A stretch of 64,000 nt of DNA. Origin: Brachybacterium epidermidis. GTDB lineage: Bacteria; Actinomycetota; Actinomycetes; Actinomycetales; Dermabacteraceae. The position numbers were made by a program, and so were the translations under genes. Positions within the stretch are counted from its first letter, which is position 1. Each line of letters starts with the position of its first letter. Of the stretch, positions 1-8,427 are shown one piece after another. Location of the stretch: assembly GCF_015209585.1 (NCBI RefSeq), contig NZ_JADEYR010000001.1:1-64000 (forward strand), in the 5' to 3' direction. The notes beneath the pieces were generated by a model, which saw only the letters and a program-made list of their open reading frames with translations, searched no databases and was not told the DNA's origin.

Positions 1-1
1 G

Positions 2-499
2 TCCAACGGCGGTCGACCCCCCCCCCCCCCTGCCCGCCGTGCCGTGGCGCGGCCCGACATCGACTCGCGCGACGGCCGCCCGGGCCTGACCGTGGTGTGC
101 GCCGCGCTGAACATCGCCACCGAGACCGTGCTGCGACCGGCCGTGCGCACCGTGGTGCTGGGAGGCGTGGCCGAGCCCTACTCCTTCGAGCTCATCGGCC
201 CCCTGGCCACCGCCACCATGCGGGACCTCTGGCTGGACACCATGTTCGTGGGCACCGTCGGCCTCGACGTCCACGCGGGCCTGACCTGCAACTCCGATGC
301 GGAAGCGGGGGTCACCCGGATCATGATCGGCCACTCCCGCCGCGTGGTGGGCCTGGCCACGGCCGAGAAGATCGGGCACCGTGCGCTCGCCGGCATCTGC
401 CCCGTCTCCGCACTCACCGACCTGGTGATCGCCGGGCCCGTCACCCCGGAGCTGCGCGAGCACCTCGAGGAGTCCTCAGTGCGCCTGCACGAGGTGTGA
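2..499 (+). CDS. DeoR-family transcriptional regulator, C-terminal part (5' truncated)
   Basis: The frame is open from the window edge, so this is the 3' end of a longer gene. The protein from residue ~30 on looks like the DeoRC effector domain (ISOCOT-like sugar-phosphate sensor) of DeoR/GlpR regulators: LTVVCAALNIATE, then VVLGG, a Gly-Pro pair, DTMFVGTVGLD, then a conserved Asp-Ala-Glu-Ala helix followed by ICPVSALTDLVI near the end. The N-terminal HTH lies outside the window. A run of 14 C at 17-30 falls where the conserved Asp-x-Gly-Thr-Thr motif would be expected, and the residues it encodes (prolines) do not fit the family. The reading frame upstream of the run is therefore unreliable. 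A downstream GTG at 44 would give 151 residues. The effector cannot be told. Confidence 0.7.
   Translation, partial: SNGGRPPPPPARRAVARPDIDSRDGRPGLTVVCAALNIATETVLRPAVRTVVLGGVAEPYSFELIGPLATATMRDLWLDTMFVGTVGLDVHAGLTCNSDAEAGVTRIMIGHSRRVVGLATAEKIGHRALAGICPVSALTDLVIAGPVTPELREHLEESSVRLHEV
17..30. repeat. 14-nt poly-C tract
   Basis: Fourteen consecutive C residues lie inside the DeoR-type coding frame. Such a tract could be a slippage-prone contingency site, but at a window edge in GC-rich DNA a sequencing or assembly artefact is at least as likely. Confidence 0.9.
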
Positions 500-589
500 A
501 CACGGCACCCGTGCCGAGCGCGACCCCGCTGTGAGGCACGCCTGACGCTCCCTACGGCACGCCTGCGCCTGCCTGTGGCGCGACCCCGG

Positions 590-595
590 TAGCGT
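590..595 (+). promoter_or_regulatory. -10 box TAGCGT of a leaderless promoter
   Basis: TAGCGT lies 8 nt before ATG 604 and no ribosome-binding site is present, so ATG 604 is preferred over the in-frame TTG at 595, which overlaps the box. Confidence 0.5.
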
Positions 596-603
596 TGCGG
601 GCT

Positions 604-3600
604 ATGTGGAGATTCCTGCGCGGGAAGAAGAGCCCCGACCCGTCGGCCCCGCCTGCCGACCGCCGCGACGACGCCCCGGCGGCGACCCGCGGCAGCACCC
701 GCGCCCCCTCCGCCACGGATGATGCCCACGGCGACGGCCCGTCCGTCCCGGCCGCCGGACCCCACAGCGCCGACGCCCCCGGCGGCGCCCGCCACGGTGC
801 ACACCTGGCCGAGCGGCGACGCGCCGGCGGTGAGCCCCCGCGCCACCCCGGGGTCGACGTCGTGGTCGAGCAGCGCCTGGGCGCGGCCGATGCCGGCACC
901 GCCCCCGAGCAGGAGGAGGACTCTCTTCCCCGGCTCCCGCGCGAGCACCGCCCCCTCAGCCGCGAGGACGTGGTGGCCGATGCCCTGGACCGCTGGCGCC
1001 AGCAGATCACCGGCGGTCAGACCGCGCCTTCGTTCCTCACCCAGATGCGCGCCGGCACCACCTTCCTGGACCTCACCCATTCCCACCCCTCGGGCCTTGC
1101 GCAGCTGCTGGCCGGGCGGGGCCCCACCCGGCTGTCCTCGCTGGTGCGGGAGGTGGGCGCGCTGGCAGATGCACGCGCCCATGCCCGCACCCTGCGGGAG
1201 ATCGCGGAGCGTCACGCCGAGGAGGTGGGCCTGACCACCTGCCACCTGGGCATCGGCGAGGCCACCTGGCACCCGGAGGACGGCTCCGAGCCCGTGCACG
1301 CACCGGTGCTGGTGCGGCCCATCACCCTGCGTCTGCGCGGCAACGCCCGCGAGGACGTCGACCTCGACCTCGACGCCACCGCAGATCTCAACCCGGTGCT
1401 GCTGCGCGCCCTGCGCGAGGCCGGCGTCGCGGTCGATGCCCGAGCTCTCCTGGCCACCACCGACAGCACCCACGGCTTCGACCCCAACCCGGTGCTGGAC
1501 GCCTTCCGCGCCCTCGGCCAGCCCCTGCCGGGCTTCCGCATCACCCACGCGCTGGTGGTCGGCAACATCATGGACGCCGCCGGTTCGGTGGGGGAGGACC
1601 TCGCCTCCGACCTGGGCGACTGGGCGAGCAGCCCCGTGGTGGCCGCACTCGCCGGCCACGGGCCCGCACGGGACGAGGTGCGGGCCGGAGTCCGGGAGCA
1701 GGAGGAGGGCCACCAGGACCAGGACGACACCCTTCGGCGGGACCCGGGCCGGGACGCTCCGGAGCAGGACGCCCCGGATCTGGACGTGCTGGTCCCGGAG
1801 GACGAGCTGGTCGCCGCCGTGGACCCGGACCACCGGGAGGCACTCGCCCACGTGCTGGCTGGCAAGCACCTGGCGATCGCGGCGCCCCCCGGCGCGGACA
1901 CCCTCGACCTGGTGGTGGACCTGGCCGAGGAGCTCAACGCCCGCGGCCGCAGCGTGCTGGTGGTCTCCCAGCGCCGCCGCAACCTCGCCCAGCTCACCGC
2001 CAGCGCCGAGCAGCGGGGCATCGACGAGCTGGTCTTCGACCTCTCCCCGGATCCGTCCCTGCAGCGCAACGCCTCCGCCTCCCTTCTGCGCAGCCTGCGG
2101 AGGGCAGGAACCTTCGGCCTGGGAGCCGAGGACTCCGCCGCCGAACCGGAGGAGCTCACCCGCACCCGCGAGATCCTCACCGGCCACGTCGAGGCCATGC
2201 ACCGGATCCAGCAGCCATGGGGTGCCTCCGCCCACGATGCGATCTCCGCGCTTGCGGCACTGACCCGCCAGCGGCCCGCGCCGCGCACCACCGTGCGGCT
2301 GCGCTCGGATGTGGCCGCCCAGATGATCGGCCAGGAGCGCGAGAGGTACGCCTCCGCCCTGCGCGAGGCGGCGACCGTGGGCGTGCTCAGCACCGGCCCG
2401 GAGACCACCGCCTGGTACGGGGCACCCATCAGCTCCGACACCCAGGCCGAGCGTGCCGCCGCCCTGGTCGACGAACTGCGGGAGGGCATGCTGCCCCAGC
2501 TGCACCGCGCCGCCACCGCCACCGGGGAGAGGATCGGACTGCGCCCCGTCGACTCCCTCGACGAGCTGCTGGGGCGCCTGTCGATGCTGGAGCGCGTGCG
2601 CGGCGTGCTCACGATCTTCCAGCCGGCCGTGTTCCGCGCCGAGCTCGCCGACCTGGTGGCCGCCACCGGAGACAAGACCTGGCGCGCCGAGAACGGCGTC
2701 ACCATGGGGTGGGGAGTGCGGCGCCGACTGCGCAAGGAGGGCGAGGCGCTGCAGCGCCCGGCCTCCCTCACCACGGACCTGCACCGCGACCTGATGGACG
2801 CGCGCCGGGTGCGCGACTCCTGGCGGCAGGTCGCCCAGGAGGACTCCGTCCTCCCCTCCGTCCCCGAGAACCTCGATCAGGTGCGCTCCACCGCGCAGCA
2901 CGCCCAGCGGATCCTCGATGAGCTCTCCGTGCTGCTGGACGGCACCGAGGCCGGTCACGCCCTGGCCCGCACCCCCTTCGAGCAGCTCCAGCAGCGCCTG
3001 GACGCCCTGGACCGCGACCGCGACGACCTGGAGACCCTGCCGCGCCGCACCGAGCTGCTGCGCCGCCTGGACTTCGACGGGCTCGGTGAGCTGGTGGAGG
3101 ACCTGCGCGCGCGCCGCGTACCGGCCGTCCACGTCACCAGCGAGCTGGACCTGGCGTGGTGGCGCAGTGTGCTGGAGTTCATCGCCGGCGCGGAGCCCAC
3201 CATCTCCCAGTACGACGGCACCTCCCTCTCCCAGGTCGCCGAGCGGTTCCGGCGCCTGGACGCCGAGCACCTGGCCGGCTCCTCCGCCCGCGTCCACGCC
3301 GCTGCCGACGAGGTGCGGGTGCGCACCATGAAGGCCTACCCCGACACCTCCCGGGCGGCGATCGCCGAGCTGGCCCGGGCCTCCACCGTCTCCATCCGGG
3401 ACCTCTCCGCGAAGTACGAGGACATCCTTTTCCGCTCGCGCCCCACCTGGCTGGCCTCGCCGTACCTGGTGCCCCAGGTGATCCCGCGCGGCCGTCACTT
3501 CGACGTGGTGATCGTGGCCGACGGCGGGCGGCTGCCCACCGCTGCGGCGCTGCCGTCGATCGTGCGAGCAGCCCAGACCGTGGTGGTCGGTGACCCGCTG

Positions 3601-5367
3601 GAGTACGGAGGGGACCAGCAGCCCAGCCTGCTGGACGACATGCTGCGGATCGCCACCCACGTGGAGCTGGGGCGGGACGACCGCCCCGCCGCCGAGGGGC
3701 TCCGCGCCTTCGCCCAGCGCCGCGCGCTGGTGCGCGAGGTGCAGGCCGTGCCCAGTCCGGTCGCCTCCGAACCGGACCGCCTGGTGCTGGTGGAGAACGG
3801 GCGCGGCCCGGTCACCGCCGGCATGGAGTACGTGGAGAGCACCGAGGGTGAGCTGCGCCGGGTCACCGACCTGGTGATCGAGCACGCCCGCAGCCGCCCG
3901 GAGCGGTCCCTCGCGGTGCTCACCTTCACCGAGGAGCATGCCCGGCGCCTGATGGAGCGGATCATGCAGACCGTCGCGGTGATCCCGGCACTGCGCGGCT
4001 TCTTCGACCCTGCGGCCAAGGAGTTCTTCACCGTGCTGCCGGCCGCCCACGCCTCGAGCATCGTGCGCGATGACGTGATCGTCTCGGTGGGCTTCGGCCG
4101 CACCCCGCACGGACGCCTGCTGCACCGCTTCGGCCCGCTGTCGGAGGCCGGGGGCCGCAAGGCCCTGGGCACCGTCATCACCCGAGCGCGGGGTCGCACC
4201 ACCGTGGTCTCCTCGATCGATGTGCAGGACCTGGACCCCGCGCGTCTGCGCTCCGACGGCGCCCGGGATCTGCGCGCCATGCTCTGGGTGCTGCGCGGCG
4301 GGGCCGACGTCGAGGTGGTGCCGCAGGTGGCGGCCCTGACCGGAAGCGATCAGGTGACCCCGGCGCAGCCCGCCCCCGCACCCACCCCCGACCCGACTCC
4401 CGTCTCCGGCCCCGCGGCCGAGCCGGCGCCGGAGGCCGCGCACAGCAGCCCCGCCGAGGCCGAGACGTCGATGCCCGCAGAGGCCCCTGATGGCGGCCGC
4501 GCCGAGGGGGCGGAGATGTCCGACGAGGACTTCGACGCCGCCCTCGAGGCCGCCCTGGCCCGCAAGTCCACCGGCGACACCGCAGCGAACGATGCCACCG
4601 CCGAGGATGAGTCGGGCCCCGGGGCGCAGGCGGCGGCAGTCGGCAGCTCGTCCGAGGCCGCGGCACACGCCGAGGCGGAGGGCACGGCGGAGCAGCCAGC
4701 AGACGACGCCGTACAGGAGCCCGTCGACAGCGCCGGGCAGGAGCCCGTCGACGGCCCCGCCGGGGAGCTGGAGACCGATGCCCTGGTGCGGGACCTCGCC
4801 GATCGCCTCTGGCGGCTGGGACTCGTGGTGGAGAGCGACTTCGGCTCCACCTCGGACCGCATCGAACTGGCCCTGGGCCACCCCGAGCTGCCCGGTCGCC
4901 TGCTGCTGGCCGTGGACACCGACGGCTCCCGCTACGTGGGCACCGCCAGTCAGCGCGAGCGCGACCGCCTGCGCGCCGAGCGACTGGAGGAGGCAGGCTG
5001 GGCCACCGAACGGGTGTGGTCCTGGGCGCTGTTCATCGACCCCGACGGGGAGGCCGAGCGGATCCGCCGCGCCGTGGAGCGGGCCCTGCGCCTGGTGCAG
5101 ACCGACGAGCAGGCCGATGCCCTCACCGGTGTGGGCACCGTGCGCCACCGCCTCCCGCGGCCGCAGATCCCCGCCGGGCACCCGCTCTCGTTCTACTCCA
5201 GTGAGGACTTCGACGCGGTGGTGGAGTACATCTGCTCCGACGGCCGTGCCCGCCTCGAGGAGCACCTGGCCACGGAGGTGCGCAGCTTCCTGGGCTTCGA
5301 GCAGCGCTCCGTGCTGCTGGACGTGTCCGTCTCCAGCGCGATCCGCCGCTATCAGGAGCGGCAATGA
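604..5367 (+). CDS. Large SF1 helicase-like protein with degenerate ATPase motifs and C-terminal endonuclease-like domain
   Basis: The 1587-residue protein aligns by motif order with DUF4011-type AAA/SF1 helicases. After a low-complexity N-terminus (1-~110) come an unassigned region and a Walker A position at ~427-434, here APPGADTL where the family has GPPGTGKS. A long helical insert follows. The Walker B position (~966-976) reads FDVVIVADGGR where FDxVIFDEASQ is expected. A recognisable motif VI region (FGPLSEAGGRKALGTVITRA, then VVSSI) lies near residue 1180. Residues ~1250-1385 are an Ala/Glu/Pro linker. The C-terminus (~1390-1490) resembles the restriction-endonuclease-like domain of this family (IELAL, LLLAVDTDG, RERDRLR, GWATERVWSW). 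The lost Walker lysine and acidic pair suggest no ATP hydrolysis. The next gene overlaps by ATGA. Confidence 0.75.
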   Translation: MWRFLRGKKSPDPSAPPADRRDDAPAATRGSTRAPSATDDAHGDGPSVPAAGPHSADAPGGARHGAHLAERRRAGGEPPRHPGVDVVVEQRLGAADAGTAPEQEEDSLPRLPREHRPLSREDVVADALDRWRQQITGGQTAPSFLTQMRAGTTFLDLTHSHPSGLAQLLAGRGPTRLSSLVREVGALADARAHARTLREIAERHAEEVGLTTCHLGIGEATWHPEDGSEPVHAPVLVRPITLRLRGNAREDVDLDLDATADLNPVLLRALREAGVAVDARALLATTDSTHGFDPNPVLDAFRALGQPLPGFRITHALVVGNIMDAAGSVGEDLASDLGDWASSPVVAALAGHGPARDEVRAGVREQEEGHQDQDDTLRRDPGRDAPEQDAPDLDVLVPEDELVAAVDPDHREALAHVLAGKHLAIAAPPGADTLDLVVDLAEELNARGRSVLVVSQRRRNLAQLTASAEQRGIDELVFDLSPDPSLQRNASASLLRSLRRAGTFGLGAEDSAAEPEELTRTREILTGHVEAMHRIQQPWGASAHDAISALAALTRQRPAPRTTVRLRSDVAAQMIGQERERYASALREAATVGVLSTGPETTAWYGAPISSDTQAERAAALVDELREGMLPQLHRAATATGERIGLRPVDSLDELLGRLSMLERVRGVLTIFQPAVFRAELADLVAATGDKTWRAENGVTMGWGVRRRLRKEGEALQRPASLTTDLHRDLMDARRVRDSWRQVAQEDSVLPSVPENLDQVRSTAQHAQRILDELSVLLDGTEAGHALARTPFEQLQQRLDALDRDRDDLETLPRRTELLRRLDFDGLGELVEDLRARRVPAVHVTSELDLAWWRSVLEFIAGAEPTISQYDGTSLSQVAERFRRLDAEHLAGSSARVHAAADEVRVRTMKAYPDTSRAAIAELARASTVSIRDLSAKYEDILFRSRPTWLASPYLVPQVIPRGRHFDVVIVADGGRLPTAAALPSIVRAAQTVVVGDPLEYGGDQQPSLLDDMLRIATHVELGRDDRPAAEGLRAFAQRRALVREVQAVPSPVASEPDRLVLVENGRGPVTAGMEYVESTEGELRRVTDLVIEHARSRPERSLAVLTFTEEHARRLMERIMQTVAVIPALRGFFDPAAKEFFTVLPAAHASSIVRDDVIVSVGFGRTPHGRLLHRFGPLSEAGGRKALGTVITRARGRTTVVSSIDVQDLDPARLRSDGARDLRAMLWVLRGGADVEVVPQVAALTGSDQVTPAQPAPAPTPDPTPVSGPAAEPAPEAAHSSPAEAETSMPAEAPDGGRAEGAEMSDEDFDAALEAALARKSTGDTAANDATAEDESGPGAQAAAVGSSSEAAAHAEAEGTAEQPADDAVQEPVDSAGQEPVDGPAGELETDALVRDLADRLWRLGLVVESDFGSTSDRIELALGHPELPGRLLLAVDTDGSRYVGTASQRERDRLRAERLEEAGWATERVWSWALFIDPDGEAERIRRAVERALRLVQTDEQADALTGVGTVRHRLPRPQIPAGHPLSFYSSEDFDAVVEYICSDGRARLEEHLATEVRSFLGFEQRSVLLDVSVSSAIRRYQERQ

Positions 5368-5654
5368 GCACCGAGCGCCCCGGGGGAGGGGAGCACCGGC
5401 CTCGGCGCGGGCCGGTGGTGATCTCCTCCCTCACCGGCAAGCCGATGGAGTGGGATCCCGATGCGGGCACGACGCGTGACCCGGGCGCATCGGCCGGCGC
5501 GGGTTCCCCGCGCGCCACCGGCAGCGCTTCGGGCCGGCGGCGCCCGATCCTCCCGGACCGTCTGGACGAGGACCAGCCGGAGCCGGGCGCCGATGAGTCC
5601 AACGACGCCCGCATCGCGGGTGATGTGCCTCCCCACTGGGGCCGCGGCCGCTGA
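5364..5654 (+). CDS. Small hydrophilic protein of unknown function
   Basis: This 96-residue protein is rich in Pro, Gly, Arg and Asp and has no membrane segment or signal peptide. Its ATG overlaps the stop codon of the helicase-like gene (ATGA), so translation is probably coupled. The N-terminal half has an ordered-looking stretch, VVISSLTGKPMEWDPDAG; the middle is low-complexity; the end is DDARIAGDVPPHWGRGR-like (reads NDARIAGDVPPHWGRGR). The coupling suggests a partner of the upstream protein. No family was recognised. Confidence 0.6.
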   Translation: MSTERPGGGEHRPRRGPVVISSLTGKPMEWDPDAGTTRDPGASAGAGSPRATGSASGRRRPILPDRLDEDQPEPGADESNDARIAGDVPPHWGRGR

Positions 5655-5673
5655 CCCCCGGCCCCCCGAGACG

Positions 5674-5679
5674 TACGCT
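5674..5679 (+). promoter_or_regulatory. -10 box TACGCT of a leaderless promoter
   Basis: TACGCT ends 6 nt before ATG 5686 and no Shine-Dalgarno sequence is present. This fixes the start of the DUF368 gene. Confidence 0.5.
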
Positions 5680-5685
5680 GGAGCG

Positions 5686-6681
5686 ATGACCGAGAGCGCG
5701 GCCACCACGACCACGACGTCCCCCTCCCCGCAGGAGACCGTCCGCGGGCCACGCCACCGCAACGTCCTCGGCAATGCCGCTCGCGGCGCGCTGATCGGCC
5801 TGGTGGAGACCATCCCCGGTGTCAGTGGGGGCACCGTAGCCCTGGTCACCGGGATCTACGACGAGCTGATCGATTCCGGCCACCACCTCACCTCCGCGGT
5901 GCGGCGCCTGGTCACCGGGCCTGACCGCCGCCAGGGTGTCCTCAACGAGCTCCGGGCGGTGCCCTGGGTGCTGGTGGTGCCGCTGATGATCGGCATGGCG
6001 CTGGCCGTGCTGCTGGTTGCCGGTCCCATGGCCCACCTGGTGGAGACCAGTCCCCAGCTGATGCGGGCCCTGTTCTTCGGCCTGGTGCTGGGCAGTGTGC
6101 TGGTGCCGATCAAGCTCTCCGGCGGCGCCTGGCGCGCGCCCGAGCTGGCACTGTTCGCCGCCGGTGCCCTCGGAGCGTTCGTGGCCACCTCCCTGCCCGG
6201 GGCGGCCCTCGAGCCGAGCCCGTGGGTGATCGCCCCTGCCGCCGCGATCGCCGTGTGTGCCCTGGTGCTGCCGGGCCTGTCCGGCTCGTTCATCCTGCTC
6301 ACCCTGGGTCTCTACCAGCCCACGCTGCGCGCGGTCGATGCGCTGGACATCGGCTACATCGCCTGGTTCGGGCTGTGGGCGCTGGTGGGCCTGGTGGTGA
6401 TCGTGCGGATCATGCGCGTGCTGCTGGTGCGGCACCACCGCGGCACCATGGTGGTGCTGGCCGGTCTGATGATCGGAGCCCTGCGCACCCTGTGGCCCTG
6501 GCAGGACGCCGGCGGAGGCCTGCTGGCACCGGAGGCGAACTGGCCGCTGCTGATCGCCACGGCGATCGGCGGAGTGGTCCTGGTGCAGCTGCTGGTGCTG
6601 ATCGAAGGGCGCACCATCGACCGCGATCGGGACACGGGCGGCGGTGGCGACCCCTCCGCGATCGCACCCGCTGGATCCTGA
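5686..6681 (+). CDS. popT: DUF368 family polyprenyl-phosphate (undecaprenyl phosphate) transporter
   Basis: The 331-residue polytopic membrane protein carries the DUF368 signature near its N-terminus (GALIGLVETIPGVSGGTVAL, residues ~34-53). A second, repeat-related half contains VLPGLSGSFILLTLGLY. About eight hydrophobic segments can be picked out. DUF368 proteins (PopT) have been shown to recycle undecaprenyl phosphate across the membrane for cell-wall synthesis; the assignment here rests on the family motif. The gene has its own leaderless-type promoter and stands between an unrelated small ORF and proC. Confidence 0.85.
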   Translation: MTESAATTTTTSPSPQETVRGPRHRNVLGNAARGALIGLVETIPGVSGGTVALVTGIYDELIDSGHHLTSAVRRLVTGPDRRQGVLNELRAVPWVLVVPLMIGMALAVLLVAGPMAHLVETSPQLMRALFFGLVLGSVLVPIKLSGGAWRAPELALFAAGALGAFVATSLPGAALEPSPWVIAPAAAIAVCALVLPGLSGSFILLTLGLYQPTLRAVDALDIGYIAWFGLWALVGLVVIVRIMRVLLVRHHRGTMVVLAGLMIGALRTLWPWQDAGGGLLAPEANWPLLIATAIGGVVLVQLLVLIEGRTIDRDRDTGGGGDPSAIAPAGS

Positions 6682-6743
6682 ACCCCTCCGCCGGCTCCGG
6701 TTCCTGGGGCTCCGTGCGCGGTGCTGCTCCCGAGACCGGCCAC

Positions 6744-6749
6744 TACCCT
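6744..6749 (+). promoter_or_regulatory. -10 box TACCCT of a leaderless promoter (proC)
   Basis: TACCCT lies 7 nt before ATG 6757 with no ribosome-binding site. It supports that start over an in-frame ATG at 6721. Confidence 0.5.
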
Positions 6750-6756
6750 GGGATCC

Positions 6757-7701
6757 ATGACGGACAGCACCACGCCCCGGACCACGGCCCACCCCGATGC
6801 AGCCACCGCCGATGCAGCAGCTGGGGACGCAGCAGCCCCGGTTGCGTCATCCCGTGCTGACGGTGCCGAATCCGAGGCCCCCGGTCACGACCTCGCGGAC
6901 CTCACCATCGTGGTGATCGGGGCGGGCAACATGGGCGGCCCCGTGGTGCAGGCGTTCCTCGCCTCCGGGGCCGATGCCGGCATGGTGCTGATCTCCAACT
7001 CCACCCCGGACAGCAGTGCCCGCGCCGCCCAGGAGCTCGGCGCGACCGCTGTCGAGGACCGCTCCTCCGCGCTGCGCGAGGCCGACGTGGTGGTCCTGGG
7101 CGTCAAGCCGTACCAGATCGTGGAGCTCACCTCGGAGATCGCCGAACTGATCCGCGAGGACGCCATCGTGATCTCCCTGGCCGCTGGGATCACCCTGCAG
7201 GCCATCGAGGACGTGCTGCCGGCGGGCCGCCCCGTCGTGCGGGCGATGCCCAACACCCCCATCTCGGTGGGGGAGGGTGCCGTTGGACTGATGCGCGGCA
7301 GCGCCGTCACCGAGTCGCAGCACGCGCTGGTGCGCGCCCTGTTCGCGCGGGCCGGGGTGGTCGAGGACATCACCGAGGAGCAGGTCCACGCCTTCATCGG
7401 CGCCGCGGGCTCGCTCTCGGCCTTCACCTTCTCCCTGATCGAGGCGATGACCGACGAGGCCGTGCGGCTGGGACTGAAGCGCGATCTGGCCGACCGCCTG
7501 GTGCAGCAGACCGTGCGCGGCGCCGCCACCATGCTGATGCGGACAGGTCAGCACCCCGCGGTCGCCAAGAACGGGGTGTCCAGCCCCGGGGGCACCACTG
7601 TCGAGGGCCTGGCGGTGATGGAGCGCCAGGGCGTGCGCCCCGGCATCGCCGCGGCCATGCAGGCCGCCGCCGAGCGCTCACGCGAGCTCACCGGGGAGTG
7701 A
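6757..7701 (+). CDS. proC: Pyrroline-5-carboxylate reductase
   Basis: ProC catalyses the last step of proline synthesis, NAD(P)H-dependent reduction of pyrroline-5-carboxylate. The 314-residue protein has a Rossmann motif (VVIGAGNMGGPV, residues ~49-60), the family pattern VRAMPNTPISVGEGA mid-protein, and the C-terminal helical region VSSPGGTTVEGLAVME that closes the active site. An Ala-rich extension of about 45 residues precedes the Rossmann fold; typical ProC is ~270 residues. The gene ends 3 bp before the convergent ktrA-like gene. Confidence 0.95.
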   Translation: MTDSTTPRTTAHPDAATADAAAGDAAAPVASSRADGAESEAPGHDLADLTIVVIGAGNMGGPVVQAFLASGADAGMVLISNSTPDSSARAAQELGATAVEDRSSALREADVVVLGVKPYQIVELTSEIAELIREDAIVISLAAGITLQAIEDVLPAGRPVVRAMPNTPISVGEGAVGLMRGSAVTESQHALVRALFARAGVVEDITEEQVHAFIGAAGSLSAFTFSLIEAMTDEAVRLGLKRDLADRLVQQTVRGAATMLMRTGQHPAVAKNGVSSPGGTTVEGLAVMERQGVRPGIAAAMQAAAERSRELTGE

Positions 7702-7704
7702 GGT

Positions 7705-8373
7705 TCACGGACGGGTGGAGAACCGCTCGATCAGGTCGGTGTGCCCCGAGACGATCAGCAGGTCGTGCTGGGTCACGATGGTCTCCGGCGTGGCGTAGGT
7801 GAAGTCCCGGCCCGGGGACTTCACACCCACCACGGTCACGCCGTAGGTGGCGCGGATGTCCGACTGCGCCAGCGTGTAGCCCTGGGTCTCACGCGGGGGC
7901 CGCATCTTCACGATCGCGAAGCCGTCGTCGAACTCGATGAAGTCCAGCAGACGGCCGTTGACCAGGTGGGCCACGCGACGGCCGGCGTCGGCCTCCGGGA
8001 ACACCACGTGATGGGCGCCGATCCGCTCCAGGATCTTGCCGTGCGAGGAGGAGATCGCCTTCGCCCAGATCACCGGCTTGCCCAGGTCCACCAGGTTCGC
8101 GGTGATCAGCACGCTGGCCTCCAGGGAGGTGCCCACGCCCACCACCGCCACGGAGAACTCCGCGGCACCGATCTGTGCCAGGGACTCCATCTGGGTGGCG
8201 TCGGCCTGCACCACGTGGGTGAGGCGGCCGGAGTACTCCTGCACCAGGTCGTCACGGGTGTCCACGGCGAGCACGTCGGTGCCCAGCTCCTCGAGCGTCA
8301 GGGCGATCGAGGCGCCGAACCGACCCAGGCCGATCACCAGCACTCCGCTGTCGTCGCGTTCTCTGCGAGGCAC
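7705..8373 (-). CDS. ktrA: Potassium channel regulatory subunit (KtrA/TrkA, RCK domain)
   Basis: The 222-residue cytosolic protein has one RCK_N domain (Rossmann VIGLGRFGASIA near the N-terminus, acidic end of strand 2 in AVDTR) and one RCK_C domain, the size of KtrA rather than the duplicated TrkA. It gates the ion-conducting subunit encoded just upstream (8428-9843) through nucleotide binding. The start is GTG 8373: an AAGGAGGA site ends 3 nt upstream, whereas the earlier ATG at 8397 has none. A TAGACT box at 8398-8403 could give this gene its own promoter with a short leader. The 54-bp gap to the channel gene still permits cotranscription. Confidence 0.9.
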   Translation of the reverse strand: MPRRERDDSGVLVIGLGRFGASIALTLEELGTDVLAVDTRDDLVQEYSGRLTHVVQADATQMESLAQIGAAEFSVAVVGVGTSLEASVLITANLVDLGKPVIWAKAISSSHGKILERIGAHHVVFPEADAGRRVAHLVNGRLLDFIEFDDGFAIVKMRPPRETQGYTLAQSDIRATYGVTVVGVKSPGRDFTYATPETIVTQHDLLIVSGHTDLIERFSTRP

Positions 8374-8427
8374 GTCTCCTCCTTCGTCGGCCGCCACAGT
8401 CTAGGTCCGTGCCGGACTCCTGCGTGA

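Noticed and set aside
178-5364. Very long open frame (1728 codons) on the minus strand
   Set aside because: It mirrors the plus-strand helicase-like gene, whose motifs are recognisable. Its own product is low-complexity (Gly/His/Gln/Arg) with no motif, a common artefact of high GC.
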